A stretch of 64,000 nt of DNA from Algimonas porphyrae (GTDB lineage: Bacteria > Pseudomonadota > Alphaproteobacteria > Caulobacterales > Maricaulaceae): NCBI RefSeq assembly GCF_041429795.1, contig NZ_CP163424.1:2978001-3042000 (forward strand), written 5' to 3'. This document shows positions 55,395 through 63,036 of the stretch, piece after piece; position 1 is the stretch's first letter; every line of letters starts with the position of its first letter. The position numbers and the translations under genes are program-made. A model generated the notes under the pieces. The model was not told the DNA's origin. It worked only from the letters and a program-made list of their open reading frames with translations, and ran no database searches.

Positions 55395-55925
55395 CTAGAA
55401 GGACGTTTCGACACCTGCACCTGCGAGCGTGTAGAGCGGGTCGATTTCGATGGACTTCGGATAGGCCGCGCGCGTCTTCATGGCGTCACGCGTATCGAAC
55501 TCCGTTGCGCCCTGTGCCCCGATAAAGAGCGGGCTGTCCTCGATCAGATCAATTTCACGCAGACTGACGTCGCGCTCATATGCCTGCTTGTCGTTGAGAT
55601 CCGGCACAGACCGGCTGGTCATGCGCATATCGATATTCAGTGGCACAACGAGCTGCGGCAGAGGTTCATCGGCCCGCACGACGGTCACAGAGGGATGGTA
55701 TGCGCGTGCAATGGGAGGGTTTTCGCTGACCGCTGTCTTCTCATACATCCAGATGCGAGATTCTGTCGCTGTCGGGGTCAGCGCGACTGGACTGGCAGAT
55801 ACAGAGGCAGGAGCCACACTATTGTTGGGAGCATCATTGGCGTAGGCCTGAGCGGCACCCAGTGCAAAGGCGCAAGCAGTTGTCAAGCAGATGACATGTC
55901 GGGGGTTTATGTTTCCAGGTTTCAT
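55395..55925 (-). CDS. Secreted hypothetical protein, EcfG-regulated
   Basis: 176 residues. Signal peptide (VICLTTACAFALGAAQAYA, cleavage after AYA) and a low-complexity S/A/T/P segment, then LFIGAQGATEFDTRDAMKT and a terminal ETSF. No known domain. An exact EcfG promoter (GGAAC at 55959-55955, CGTT at 55937-55934, 17 bases) directly precedes the gene. Confidence 0.6.
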   Translation of the reverse strand: MKPGNINPRHVICLTTACAFALGAAQAYANDAPNNSVAPASVSASPVALTPTATESRIWMYEKTAVSENPPIARAYHPSVTVVRADEPLPQLVVPLNIDMRMTSRSVPDLNDKQAYERDVSLREIDLIEDSPLFIGAQGATEFDTRDAMKTRAAYPKSIEIDPLYTLAGAGVETSF

Positions 55926-55933
55926 ATAAAAGA

Positions 55934-55959
55934 AACGCCCGGCCTCCCTTTGGAGTTCC
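55934..55959 (-). promoter_or_regulatory. EcfG-type promoter of the 55395 gene
   Basis: GGAAC, 17 bases, CGTT on the minus strand. The -10 ends about 8 bases before the ATG at 55925, so the true start could be further inside the ORF or the transcript could be near leaderless. Confidence 0.65.
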
Positions 55960-56011
55960 GGGCGTCACTGTACTTATCGCTTCCCCGTAGGGTCGTTGTA
56001 AACGGCGCCGA

Positions 56012-56167
56012 TCAGGCCGCCGTAAACATGAATACGGCAATCATGGCAATGACGACCAGCGTCGTCGAGATCACGAACATCCACCAGAACTTCGGCGAAC
56101 GGCGTCCGGATTGGGCTTCGACATTGTCAAGCTCGGCAGGGTGATCGTCTGTATGAAAATCGGTCAT
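56012..56167 (-). CDS. Small single-pass membrane protein
   Basis: 51 residues. An acidic N-terminus (MTDFHTDDHPAELDNVEAQ) precedes one transmembrane helix (FWWMFVISTTLVVIAMIAVFMF). It follows the 56213 gene on the same strand (45-base gap) and is probably in the same transcript. AAAGGAACTGAGATATG gives a plausible ribosome binding site. Confidence 0.6.
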   Translation of the reverse strand: MTDFHTDDHPAELDNVEAQSGRRSPKFWWMFVISTTLVVIAMIAVFMFTAA

Positions 56168-56212
56168 ATCTCAGTTCCTTTCTATCGTCGTTCCGCGCTT
56201 ACTCGCGGTCTG

Positions 56213-56677
56213 TTATTCGGATGCGTCGATCAGTTGCCGCGACAACAGCACGCCGAGCCCGACAGCCGTTACGCCCGCCACAAGGGGCTTGTCTTCGACC
56301 TGGGCCAGTATCTTCTGGCTGATCGGATGGGTCAGAACGTCGTCTGGCACATGCGCCGCCAGCGGATCGTCTTTGGCGGCCAGCATACCCTTAATGCGCG
56401 CATGACGGTCTTCGGCCTTTTTGAGCTGTATCGTCTGAGACACACGCGCCATGATCGTCAATCCGATCGCGATAATCGCGAAAATGACGCCGAGGCTCAG
56501 GAACGCAATATCAAGACCATATGTCTTGGTGATCCATGTAAAGAGTGCGGCGAGCAGAAAGATTGCGGCAAATCCGGTCAGGAAGAAAGCGCCCATATAA
56601 CCTGTCAGCACTCTGACAGGGTTTGGCGTTCCTTTCCGCATCAGTAGCGGCGCGATAAGTGTCACATATCGAAGCAC
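56213..56677 (-). CDS. Two-helix membrane protein
   Basis: 154 residues from GTG 56677, with AAGGAGG five bases upstream; a GTG two codons earlier is excluded by its overlap with that ribosome binding site. Two transmembrane helices (about 27-48 and 58-79), then a helical cytoplasmic region (QTIQLKKAEDRHARIKGML) and a hydrophobic C-terminal segment (PLVAGVTAVGLGVLLSR). It sits downstream of the DUF883 gene and may share its stress regulation. No family assigned. Confidence 0.6.
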   Translation of the reverse strand: MLRYVTLIAPLLMRKGTPNPVRVLTGYMGAFFLTGFAAIFLLAALFTWITKTYGLDIAFLSLGVIFAIIAIGLTIMARVSQTIQLKKAEDRHARIKGMLAAKDDPLAAHVPDDVLTHPISQKILAQVEDKPLVAGVTAVGLGVLLSRQLIDASE

Positions 56678-56699
56678 GCGCACCTCCTTGTAAATAACG

Positions 56700-56730
56700 G
56701 AAAAACCCGACGCGTCGTGACGCGCCGGGT
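56700..56730 (-). terminator. Hairpin terminator after the DUF883 gene
   Basis: On the minus strand ACCCGGCGCG pairs with CGCGTCGGGT, followed by five T's (56701-56705). It separates the DUF883 gene from the next membrane protein. Confidence 0.7.
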
Positions 56731-56754
56731 CCTATGGATTGTCGGGCGTCGGAC

Positions 56755-57114
56755 TTAGCCTCGCAGGATCGCGCCGAGTACCAGACCGGCACCCACGGCA
56801 ATGGCCATGGACGACAGAGGCTTTTCGCGGATCTGTGTTTCAGCCTTGGTCGACAGTTCGTCGTAACGGGCCATCGCAGCGTCCTTTTGCTCGGTCGCGA
56901 CGGTTTTCACGGTTTCCTTGCGACCTTCGACTTTGGACAGGGCCTGATCCTTGACGGTCTGCGCCAGTGTCTTGAGGTCCGTGCGCAGGATTTCCAGCTG
57001 CTGGCTGATTTCCGTATTCATAGGCACGACATTGTCGCTCGTTTCGGTCGTGACGGATGGACGCTTTGCGCGCGTCGTTTTGGTTTTAGAGGTGGGTGTC
57101 TTGGCAGTGGCCAT
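56755..57114 (-). CDS. DUF883 (YqjD/ElaB-like) membrane-anchored stress protein
   Basis: 119 residues. Lysine- and threonine-rich N-terminus (TSKTKTTRAKRP), an amphipathic helical middle (LRTDLKTLAQTVKDQALSKV) and a C-terminal glycine-containing membrane helix (SMAIAVGAGLVLGAILRG), as in DUF883/ElaB/YqjD proteins that associate ribosomes with the membrane in enterobacteria. An exact EcfG promoter lies at 57181-57206. ATG 57114 was chosen since the longer frame adds little. Confidence 0.78.
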   Translation of the reverse strand: MATAKTPTSKTKTTRAKRPSVTTETSDNVVPMNTEISQQLEILRTDLKTLAQTVKDQALSKVEGRKETVKTVATEQKDAAMARYDELSTKAETQIREKPLSSMAIAVGAGLVLGAILRG

Positions 57115-57180
57115 TATTCTATCCTTCCAGTGAGAAGTCTTAATTGCGGGCGCATCCTCACGACGCGCGTTCATCTGTTC

Positions 57181-57206
57181 AACGGCGCACAGACCGAATT
57201 TGTTCC
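57181..57206 (-). promoter_or_regulatory. EcfG-type promoter of the DUF883 gene
   Basis: GGAAC (57206-57202), 17 bases, CGTT (57184-57181). Exact consensus, with -10 about 67 bases before the ATG. Confidence 0.75.
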
Positions 57207-57242
57207 GCAAAAAGCCCAGTCAGTACATCCGTCACGATATGC

Positions 57243-57268
57243 GGAACGGGATGTCTGCGTCAGGCATT
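57243..57268 (+). promoter_or_regulatory. Near-consensus EcfG promoter of the small acidic protein
   Basis: GGAAC (57243-57247), 17 bases, CATT (57265-57268). One deviation at the -10. Confidence 0.45.
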
Positions 57269-57333
57269 GTAACCATCAGCACATGGCTATGACGGCGCTC
57301 CGACGGCCAGCCCATTCTGATAAGGATTTCAAG

Positions 57334-57528
57334 ATGACCAGAACCGAACACCCTCGCACAGCCAATACCGAACAGGGCAATACCGAACAGGGCAATGTCG
57401 CCGTCCCAGAAAACCCAAGCCCGGCGGAATTGAAGGCCAGTCTGGAAGACGCCGACTTCCCGCAGGCATCACATATGGCAAAGGAAATCTTTGGGGAAAA
57501 TCCCCGTCTCGCCGATGAAGAGGAATAA
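57334..57528 (+). CDS. Small acidic stress-associated protein
   Basis: 64 residues, highly polar. Two adjacent TEQGN repeats near the N-terminus, then PSPAELKASLEDADFPQASHMAKEIFGENP. Start at ATG 57334 with TAAGGA seven bases before it. A terminator at 57643-57680 follows. An EcfG-like promoter lies upstream. No family recognised; the 2x TEQGN motif suggests slippage. Confidence 0.55.
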   Translation: MTRTEHPRTANTEQGNTEQGNVAVPENPSPAELKASLEDADFPQASHMAKEIFGENPRLADEEE

Positions 57529-57642
57529 TCGTCCCGCGGCGCAGGAACGCAGCATCAGACGGGAATGAAAAAAATCTGAAAAAACGTCCAACCGACGGGA
57601 ACCCTTTTTCAGTCTAGAACGTATTCCCTTCAACAGAGACAC

Positions 57643-57680
57643 AAAACACCTGGTACCTCCCCTTCATCCCGGTGTTTTTT
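57643..57680 (+). terminator. Rho-independent terminator after the small acidic gene
   Basis: AAAACACC (57643-57650) pairs with GGTGTTTT (57671-57678) over a 20-base loop, followed by TT; the whole ends in TTTTTT. A second stem AAGCCCGGAC/GTCCGGGCTT at 57681-57721 lies just after. Confidence 0.6.
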
Positions 57681-57773
57681 AAGCCCGGACCCCGTTTCTC
57701 CCCTGCACGGCGTCCGGGCTTATCTTTTTCGACCATGTGGTTTTTGACAGGGCGACGTCCCAAGCGTTTGGGG

Positions 57774-59504
57774 CTAGCGACCCTTGCGACTCACTTGGAA
57801 GGGCTGGGCTTCATTATCGATCAGAGGCATGGTCAGACGGGCCGTCAGCCCCGGCGCATTGTCCAGATAGTCCAGCGTCCCCGATAGCTGTCGTGCGAAA
57901 CCGCGCATCAGGCGCGTTCCGATTCCCCGCATCGCGGTGGGATCGCCGACACCACATCCATTGTCGCGAACATCGATCTGCAGCGACGCGTCGGACGGTC
58001 GGGTGATGATTACCTCGATAGCCCCGCCGCGCTTCGCACCGTGCTTGGCCGCATTGCTGATCGCCTCAACGATGAACAAGGCAACGGGAATGGCGTTATC
58101 GGCATTCAGAATACAACTCTCGACAGACTGCGTCAGGCTGATCCCGGCTTCTTCCGTCGCCAGGCTTTCCGACAGGGTCGAGACCAAGCGGGAGACAAAA
58201 GGCTCCAGATCGACACCGCGCAAATCCTGGCTCTCATAGAGGCCGCGATGGACGATCGCGATGGCGTTGATGCGGGCGCGCGTTTCGGAAATGGTGGCAA
58301 TCGCCTCTTCCGTTTCGGCTTTACGTTCCTGCATGTTCAGCAGGCTGATGATGATCTGAAGGTTGTTTTTCACACGGTGATGAATTTCGCGCATCAATGT
58401 GTCTTTTTCGTCCATATTGTCCGCGATGCGGCTGTCGCGTTCCTCCAGCTGGCTCGCCATACTGTTGAGCGAATAGGCCAGCCCCTGAACCTCCGCCGCT
58501 GCCGAGTTGGACAGATCAACGCGAGAGCCCAATTTGCCGGATGCGAATTGCCGCGATGTTCTTCTGATCTTGGCAATTGGTGTCAGCAACATTGTCTGCG
58601 TCCCAATCCAGATGAGACCGAACCCGACAAGCCAGGCAAAAATCGGCAACAGGATCGAGGTGTAAGGGTTCATGAAGGCGACTTTGCGTTCATGCCGCAG
58701 GTCGCGACTGACCGTCACATAAAGATCGAGATAACGAAAAAACTGAACCGCAACGCGACGATCTTCCCCGAGATCATTCGTATAGTTCAGCAGGCTGACC
58801 TCCGTATCACTGACCCGGTCCATCGCGCCTTCATTGGGCGTCGGGAACGTATTCGTACCCACAATGGCCTGACCTGACGGCTTCGTTAGCGTCGCCCGCG
58901 CGCCTTCGCGCAACGTCACATCCAGAACGTCCTTCAAACCGAGCTTTTCAGGCAGAACGAGCGTGTAGGTGCGCCCGGAAGAGGGAAATAGTTTCTGCAG
59001 AACAACCACGTCTGTCTCGCCGAGACGCCCTCGTTCGATCCGGAAGGAATCCTGGGCTCTGAACGGGTCGGGATTGATCATCTCCAATGACGGCAGAGAC
59101 GCCGGACTCTGACAAACGGGTACATCGCTGTCGTCTTTGATAATCATCGCCTGATAGACGCCGAGACGTCCCAGCACTTCGGCCGCACCTTCCTCACATC
59201 CCATATCGGCAATCAGTTGCGGCGCCGCCTCCAATCCCAGACGTCCGGCTTCGAGCGTCCGCCCGACCTCGCCTACGGCATTGGCGGCAACCACATCAGC
59301 AAGCTGTCCCTGTGAGTCTCGGTTCCGGTCGATCGTCGCCAGTGTTTCCAACGCTGTGAGGAACAGCCACGGCAAAAGCGCCAATGTCAGTAAGAGTGTA
59401 AAGCGGACACGCACACTGTTCCACCACCGTGGCTCGTTCGTATCAGCGAGCGGTGCGGTCTTTGACGAAGCGTGATTTTCTGCGTGTCCGGAAGACATAT
59501 CCAT
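57774..59504 (-). CDS. HisKA_2/HWE-type sensor histidine kinase, likely stress-response kinase
   Basis: 576 residues. One N-terminal and one mid-protein transmembrane helix frame a long periplasmic sensor region (VVAANAVGEVGRTLEAG...VAVQFFRYLDLYVTVS). A HAMP domain follows (LTPIAKIRRTSRQFASGKLGSRV), then the dimerisation domain with H375 (REIHHRVKNNLQ) of the HisKA_2/HWE subfamily and a C-terminal HATPase (ISNAAKHGAKRGG, DNGCGVGDP). It is next to nepR-ecfG-phyR, so it probably phosphorylates PhyR. I use ATG 59504; 59498 and 59564 are alternatives. Confidence 0.83.
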   Translation of the reverse strand: MDMSSGHAENHASSKTAPLADTNEPRWWNSVRVRFTLLLTLALLPWLFLTALETLATIDRNRDSQGQLADVVAANAVGEVGRTLEAGRLGLEAAPQLIADMGCEEGAAEVLGRLGVYQAMIIKDDSDVPVCQSPASLPSLEMINPDPFRAQDSFRIERGRLGETDVVVLQKLFPSSGRTYTLVLPEKLGLKDVLDVTLREGARATLTKPSGQAIVGTNTFPTPNEGAMDRVSDTEVSLLNYTNDLGEDRRVAVQFFRYLDLYVTVSRDLRHERKVAFMNPYTSILLPIFAWLVGFGLIWIGTQTMLLTPIAKIRRTSRQFASGKLGSRVDLSNSAAAEVQGLAYSLNSMASQLEERDSRIADNMDEKDTLMREIHHRVKNNLQIIISLLNMQERKAETEEAIATISETRARINAIAIVHRGLYESQDLRGVDLEPFVSRLVSTLSESLATEEAGISLTQSVESCILNADNAIPVALFIVEAISNAAKHGAKRGGAIEVIITRPSDASLQIDVRDNGCGVGDPTAMRGIGTRLMRGFARQLSGTLDYLDNAPGLTARLTMPLIDNEAQPFQVSRKGR

Positions 59505-59589
59505 CACATAGGTGACTAGCGCCCCAAAATTTGAATGGCCAGACACAAGTCTGGCCGAATACATGTTTATGACTCAGGCGCTGCGCGGA

Positions 59590-60210
59590 TTACCGTTTTC
59601 CAACGAGCGTATCGGCCTCTGACAAGATGGTTGTCATGGCATCGAGAGCGCGAACCTTATCCGGATCGCTATCAAAGCGACCCGACTTCATAATCGTTTC
59701 AAGCGATTTCCGGGCCCGGCTGACACGGCTCTTGATTGTCCCGACGGCGCAATCACAGATCTCGGCCGCTTCTTCGTAGGACAGGCCCGACGCGCCGACC
59801 AGGATCAACGCTTCGCGCTGATCGTCCTTGAGCATATCCAGACCACGGCGCAATTCGTTCAGATGCACGCTTTGCTCGGGATCCGTATTGGCGACGATGG
59901 TCTGCTCCGCCACTTCGGGCTCCAGCGAGGTCGCGCGCCAGGAACGGCGTTTGATCGAATAGAACTGGTTGCGCAGAATCGTGAACGTCCAAGCCTTTAG
60001 ATTGGATCCCGGTTTGAACTTGTCACGCGCTTTCCAGGCTTTCAGCAACGCGTCCTGAGCGACATCATCTGCCAGTGTGGCGTTGCCGCAGAGGGAACGC
60101 GAAAAAGCACGCAGATGCGGGATCAGAGCCGTCAGATCTTCACGGAACTGTTCCTCATCCAGAACCAAGACCTCTTCCTGTTCCGGACCGTCCGTCACGG
60201 TGCGGCTCAC
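59590..60210 (-). CDS. ecfG: EcfG-family sigma factor (general stress response)
   Basis: 206 residues with sigma region 2 (LRAFSRSLCGNATLADDVAQDALLKAWKARD and LKAWTFTILRNQFYSIKRR) and region 4 (LSYEEAAEICDCAVGTIKSRVSRARKSLE). It directs RNA polymerase to GGAAC-N16/17-CGTT promoters, which occur throughout this region. The ATG overlaps the nepR stop (ATGA), so it is translationally coupled to its anti-sigma factor. Confidence 0.94.
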   Translation of the reverse strand: MSRTVTDGPEQEEVLVLDEEQFREDLTALIPHLRAFSRSLCGNATLADDVAQDALLKAWKARDKFKPGSNLKAWTFTILRNQFYSIKRRSWRATSLEPEVAEQTIVANTDPEQSVHLNELRRGLDMLKDDQREALILVGASGLSYEEAAEICDCAVGTIKSRVSRARKSLETIMKSGRFDSDPDKVRALDAMTTILSEADTLVGKR

Positions 60211-60380
60211 TTGGACACCTCGTCCGCTTTCTTGAGAAGATTCAGAAAGTCGTCCGGCACATCCTCACTCAGCACATCATCATAGAGCTGGCGCAGCGAT
60301 GACCCGATCTTGTCCGGTAGCGGTTTCTTATCGAAAGCGCCGGATTTGCTGCCGGGTGGTGGTGTTTTCTTGTCAGTCAT
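60207..60380 (-). CDS. nepR: Anti-sigma factor NepR
   Basis: 57 residues. The hallmark helix-forming core IGSSLRQLYDDVLSEDVPDDFLNLLKKADE binds EcfG and, when PhyR is phosphorylated, PhyR. ATG at 60380 gives the standard length. The gene is first in the nepR-ecfG operon, with a near-consensus EcfG promoter upstream that would create positive autoregulation. Confidence 0.9.
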   Translation of the reverse strand: MTDKKTPPPGSKSGAFDKKPLPDKIGSSLRQLYDDVLSEDVPDDFLNLLKKADEVSK

Positions 60381-60420
60381 TGTGAAAAGGCCGTGTGTTC
60401 CCCTGAAATATATCAGATTG

Positions 60421-60447
60421 CTTACGCGTGGGAACCAAAAGGGTTCC
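60421..60447 (-). promoter_or_regulatory. EcfG-type promoter of nepR-ecfG
   Basis: Minus strand GGAAC (60447-60443), 16 bases, CGTAAG (60426-60421). One deviation from CGTT. The -35 lies in a palindrome shared with the divergent phyR promoter. Confidence 0.6.
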
Positions 60448-60455
60448 AATCAGTT
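60431..60455 (+). promoter_or_regulatory. EcfG-type promoter of phyR
   Basis: GGAAC (60431-60435), 16 bases, AGTT (60452-60455). It overlaps the nepR promoter: the GGAACC-AAAAG-GGTTCC palindrome supplies both -35 elements. Confidence 0.5.
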
Positions 60456-60539
60456 TAAATGTCTTGAACAGATGCGGTGTTACTGCCAGACGCAGCAACG
60501 CCTCGTCCATATTTGCTAAGTCTTTTAAGGGGATAAGCT

Positions 60540-61307
60540 GTGAGCCTTGTCGATACCTATGCACCCTACTTGCCCTATCTGCGTCGTTTTTCACGGGCAT
60601 TGACGGGATCTCAGGCCGAAGGCGACCGTTATGTTCGCACAGCGCTGGAAGCCCTTGTCGCCGGCGATGCCGCGATCGACGACACGCTGCCAGCGCGCAC
60701 GGCTCTTTATCGCATGTTTCTGGGGATCTGGAACTCGACAGGGGCTCAGCTCGAAAGCCCCGCGTCGAATGACGATTCCCCCACGGAGCGTATTCGCCGC
60801 CTGACCCCCAAATCGCGTCAGGCCTTTTTGCTGTCTGCACTGGAAGGGCTGTCCGTTGAAGATATAGCGGGTGTGATGAATGCAACCGAAGAAGATGCGC
60901 GCGAATTGCTGGCGCAGGCCGAAGCCGATATCGAAAAAGAACTTCGTACCAACGTCCTTATCATCGAGGATGAGCCGATCATCGCTGCCGATATCGAAGA
61001 ACTGGTTGGCAGCCTCGGCCATACGGTCGATGGCATCGCCGCGACGCATACAGAAGCCGTAAGAATGGCACGTGAGCACAAGCCCGGCATCGTGCTGGCA
61101 GATGTTCAGCTTGCCGATGGATCGTCAGGCATCGATGCGGTTGATGATATTCTGGGTGAATATGACGTTCCGGTGATTTTCATCACCGCATTTCCGGAGC
61201 GATTGCTCACTGGTGATAAACCGGAACCCGCCTACCTGATTTCCAAGCCGTTCAAGCCGTCCAATGTCAAAGCGGCGATCAGCCAGGCACTTTTCTTCCA
61301 CGACTGA
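60540..61307 (+). CDS. phyR: Response regulator PhyR
   Basis: 255 residues from GTG 60540, with AAGGGG upstream. The N-terminal sigma-like domain (residues about 1-130) includes LPYLRRFSRALTGSQAEGDRYVRTALEAL. The C-terminal receiver has NVLIIEDEPIIAADIEELV, D188 as phospho-acceptor (VLADVQLADGSSG) and VIFITAFPERL. The phosphorylated protein sequesters NepR and frees EcfG (family knowledge). Divergent to nepR. Confidence 0.95.
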   Translation: MSLVDTYAPYLPYLRRFSRALTGSQAEGDRYVRTALEALVAGDAAIDDTLPARTALYRMFLGIWNSTGAQLESPASNDDSPTERIRRLTPKSRQAFLLSALEGLSVEDIAGVMNATEEDARELLAQAEADIEKELRTNVLIIEDEPIIAADIEELVGSLGHTVDGIAATHTEAVRMAREHKPGIVLADVQLADGSSGIDAVDDILGEYDVPVIFITAFPERLLTGDKPEPAYLISKPFKPSNVKAAISQALFFHD

Positions 61308-61367
61308 GTCGGGGCTGCTCGCAACCTGCCTTCACCAAAGATCAGCAATAGCAGACGCGGCCCGCGC

Positions 61368-62093
61368 CTATTGCGCGGCCAAGGCAACGGGATGGGGCTC
61401 GAACAAGGCGGGATTATACTCTGCCAGTTCGATCAACCGTTGACGGTCCAGAATCTCGATCCCTTTCCGACTTGTCTGCAGCAGATCTTTCGATTTCAGA
61501 GAGGTCAGCGACCGTGACACGTGCACGATCGACAGGCCGAGTGCGTCCGCAAGAAATGCTTGCGGTACGGGCAACGGAACAAAATCTTCATGGCGTCCTG
61601 ACGAAATGGCCTGTCGGCGGTTCAACTCCAGAATAAAGTTGGCAATCCGTTCGCGGGCACTGAGACGGCCCACGCGAACAATCTGTTGCCGCAGGATGGT
61701 TTCTTCCTGGACCGTTACCCACCAGAAGGCCGAGGCTAACCGATGCGACCCTTGCGTCGCCCGCAGGAAGTCCTGAGCATCGAACACTGTGAGCCTGACA
61801 GTCGTTGCGGCGACGATGGAATGATCGGACCGCGCACCGACAATGGACATCAGATCGAAATAGTCGCCCGGCAGCAGGAAATTGATGATCTGTCTGCGTC
61901 CGTCATCCAGGTATCGCGCCCGTAAGACCCAGCCTTCCGTGACAATATAGAGCTTGTCGACAGGTTCGTTGAGAGAAACGATCGTCTGGCCAGGCTGGTA
62001 GACTTCTGTAGTGCTACGTAGATTTTTCAACACGTGCAGGTCGGCATCGCCGACATCCACATAGTGTTTTATCCTGCGGACAAACTGTTCCAA
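61368..62093 (-). CDS. Crp/Fnr-family transcriptional regulator
   Basis: 241 residues. cNMP-binding-like beta domain (YQPGQTIVSLNEPVDKLYIVTEGWVLR, INFLLPGDYFDLMSIVG) and C-terminal helix-turn-helix (VPQAFLADALGLSIVHVSRSLTSLKSKDLLQ). Ligand cannot be told: it lacks the Fnr cysteine set at the N-terminus. It lies between phyR and a secreted-protein gene; no clear EcfG promoter was seen upstream. Confidence 0.9.
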   Translation of the reverse strand: MEQFVRRIKHYVDVGDADLHVLKNLRSTTEVYQPGQTIVSLNEPVDKLYIVTEGWVLRARYLDDGRRQIINFLLPGDYFDLMSIVGARSDHSIVAATTVRLTVFDAQDFLRATQGSHRLASAFWWVTVQEETILRQQIVRVGRLSARERIANFILELNRRQAISSGRHEDFVPLPVPQAFLADALGLSIVHVSRSLTSLKSKDLLQTSRKGIEILDRQRLIELAEYNPALFEPHPVALAAQ

Positions 62094-62156
62094 CTGGTAC
62101 TCCCGCCCGGCAGGGCTACCTCAGACGTCGAAGCGGGACGGGACGGAAAAGATAAG

Positions 62157-62645
62157 CTATCCAGCGTCGGCGTTGGGGTCGATACGCAGAATGGCAGCCC
62201 GCCCATTGATATACAAGGTCGATATGTCATCCTCTACCGGACGATCAACAATCTCGATATCCATTGATGCGTTGACGGTTTTGGCGGCGGCGTCGACATA
62301 GGCTACAAGTTCCGTCGTGCGTCGGTCCGACTGGTTGAGATCCTGACTATCCGCATAGGCGGGCAGAACCGGAATAACAGTCACTGTTACGTCGCCGCAC
62401 GCTTCTGCTGATTTCATGCCGGCATTGATCGCTTCCGCGCTGTGGGTCGTGATCAGTGCGTCGTGAAAGAAGACCGGCAGTTCACCTACACGACAGTCAT
62501 TGAGCGCATCGAGATTGGGATCGGTCACCAGTTCCGTATAGCTGGCTTCGCCCATGACTGGGTCCAGCGTTTCAGCTTCGGAGGTCATCCAGGGGATGAT
62601 CGCGATCGGCAGAATGGCGGCGGTACAGAAAAGCAGGCGTAGCAT
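62157..62645 (-). CDS. Secreted hypothetical protein
   Basis: 162 residues. Signal peptide (LLFCTAAILPIAIIPWMTSEA) followed by a mature domain with C-pair (LNDCRVG, EACGDV) and VFFHDALITTHSAEAINAGM. No family assigned. A near-consensus EcfG promoter (GGAAC-N17-CATT) lies upstream on the minus strand. Confidence 0.55.
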   Translation of the reverse strand: MLRLLFCTAAILPIAIIPWMTSEAETLDPVMGEASYTELVTDPNLDALNDCRVGELPVFFHDALITTHSAEAINAGMKSAEACGDVTVTVIPVLPAYADSQDLNQSDRRTTELVAYVDAAAKTVNASMDIEIVDRPVEDDISTLYINGRAAILRIDPNADAG

Positions 62646-62672
62646 GGTTAGAGGTCCTTTGTTCCCCTAATC

Positions 62673-62698
62673 AATGCGACAGTGGGCCATTCGGTTCC
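62673..62698 (-). promoter_or_regulatory. Near-consensus EcfG promoter
   Basis: GGAAC (62698-62694), 17 bases, CATT (62676-62673), minus strand, in front of the 62157 gene. One deviation at the -10. Confidence 0.42.
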
Positions 62699-62757
62699 CG
62701 CATCCGGACAGGATGTTTGCCCCTTGCGATCATAATGTCGCACCGAATGCGATGATT

Positions 62758-62782
62758 GGAACCGGTCTGCGCGTCCGCCGTT
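62758..62782 (+). promoter_or_regulatory. EcfG-type promoter of the DUF2945/mscS operon
   Basis: GGAAC (62758-62762), 16 bases, CGTT (62779-62782), about 35 bases before the ATG at 62817. Exact consensus. Confidence 0.75.
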
Positions 62783-62816
62783 GCGCCTGTGAATGAGACT
62801 GCAATGGAGCGTTATT

Positions 62817-63032
62817 ATGAGCGGTTACGATAAAGGGACGAAAGTCGAATGGAATTGGGGAAACGGGACCGGAACTGGTAAGATCACAGAACGTTTCACC
62901 GATGATGTCACCCGCACGATCAAGGGCAATGATGTCACCCGCAAAGCATCGCCGGACGAACCCGCCTACATGATTGAGCAAGACGATGGCAACCGGGTGC
63001 TGAAGTCGCATTCCGAAGTCAGTAAGGCATAG
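62817..63032 (+). CDS. DUF2945 family small protein
   Basis: 71 residues with the family core YDKGTKVEWNWGNGTGTGKI and DDVTRTIKGNDVTRKASPDEPAYMIEQDDG. Small stress-related cytoplasmic protein of unknown function. EcfG promoter upstream; four bases separate its stop from the mechanosensitive-channel start, so it heads that operon. Confidence 0.82.
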   Translation: MSGYDKGTKVEWNWGNGTGTGKITERFTDDVTRTIKGNDVTRKASPDEPAYMIEQDDGNRVLKSHSEVSKA

Positions 63033-63036
63033 GTTC

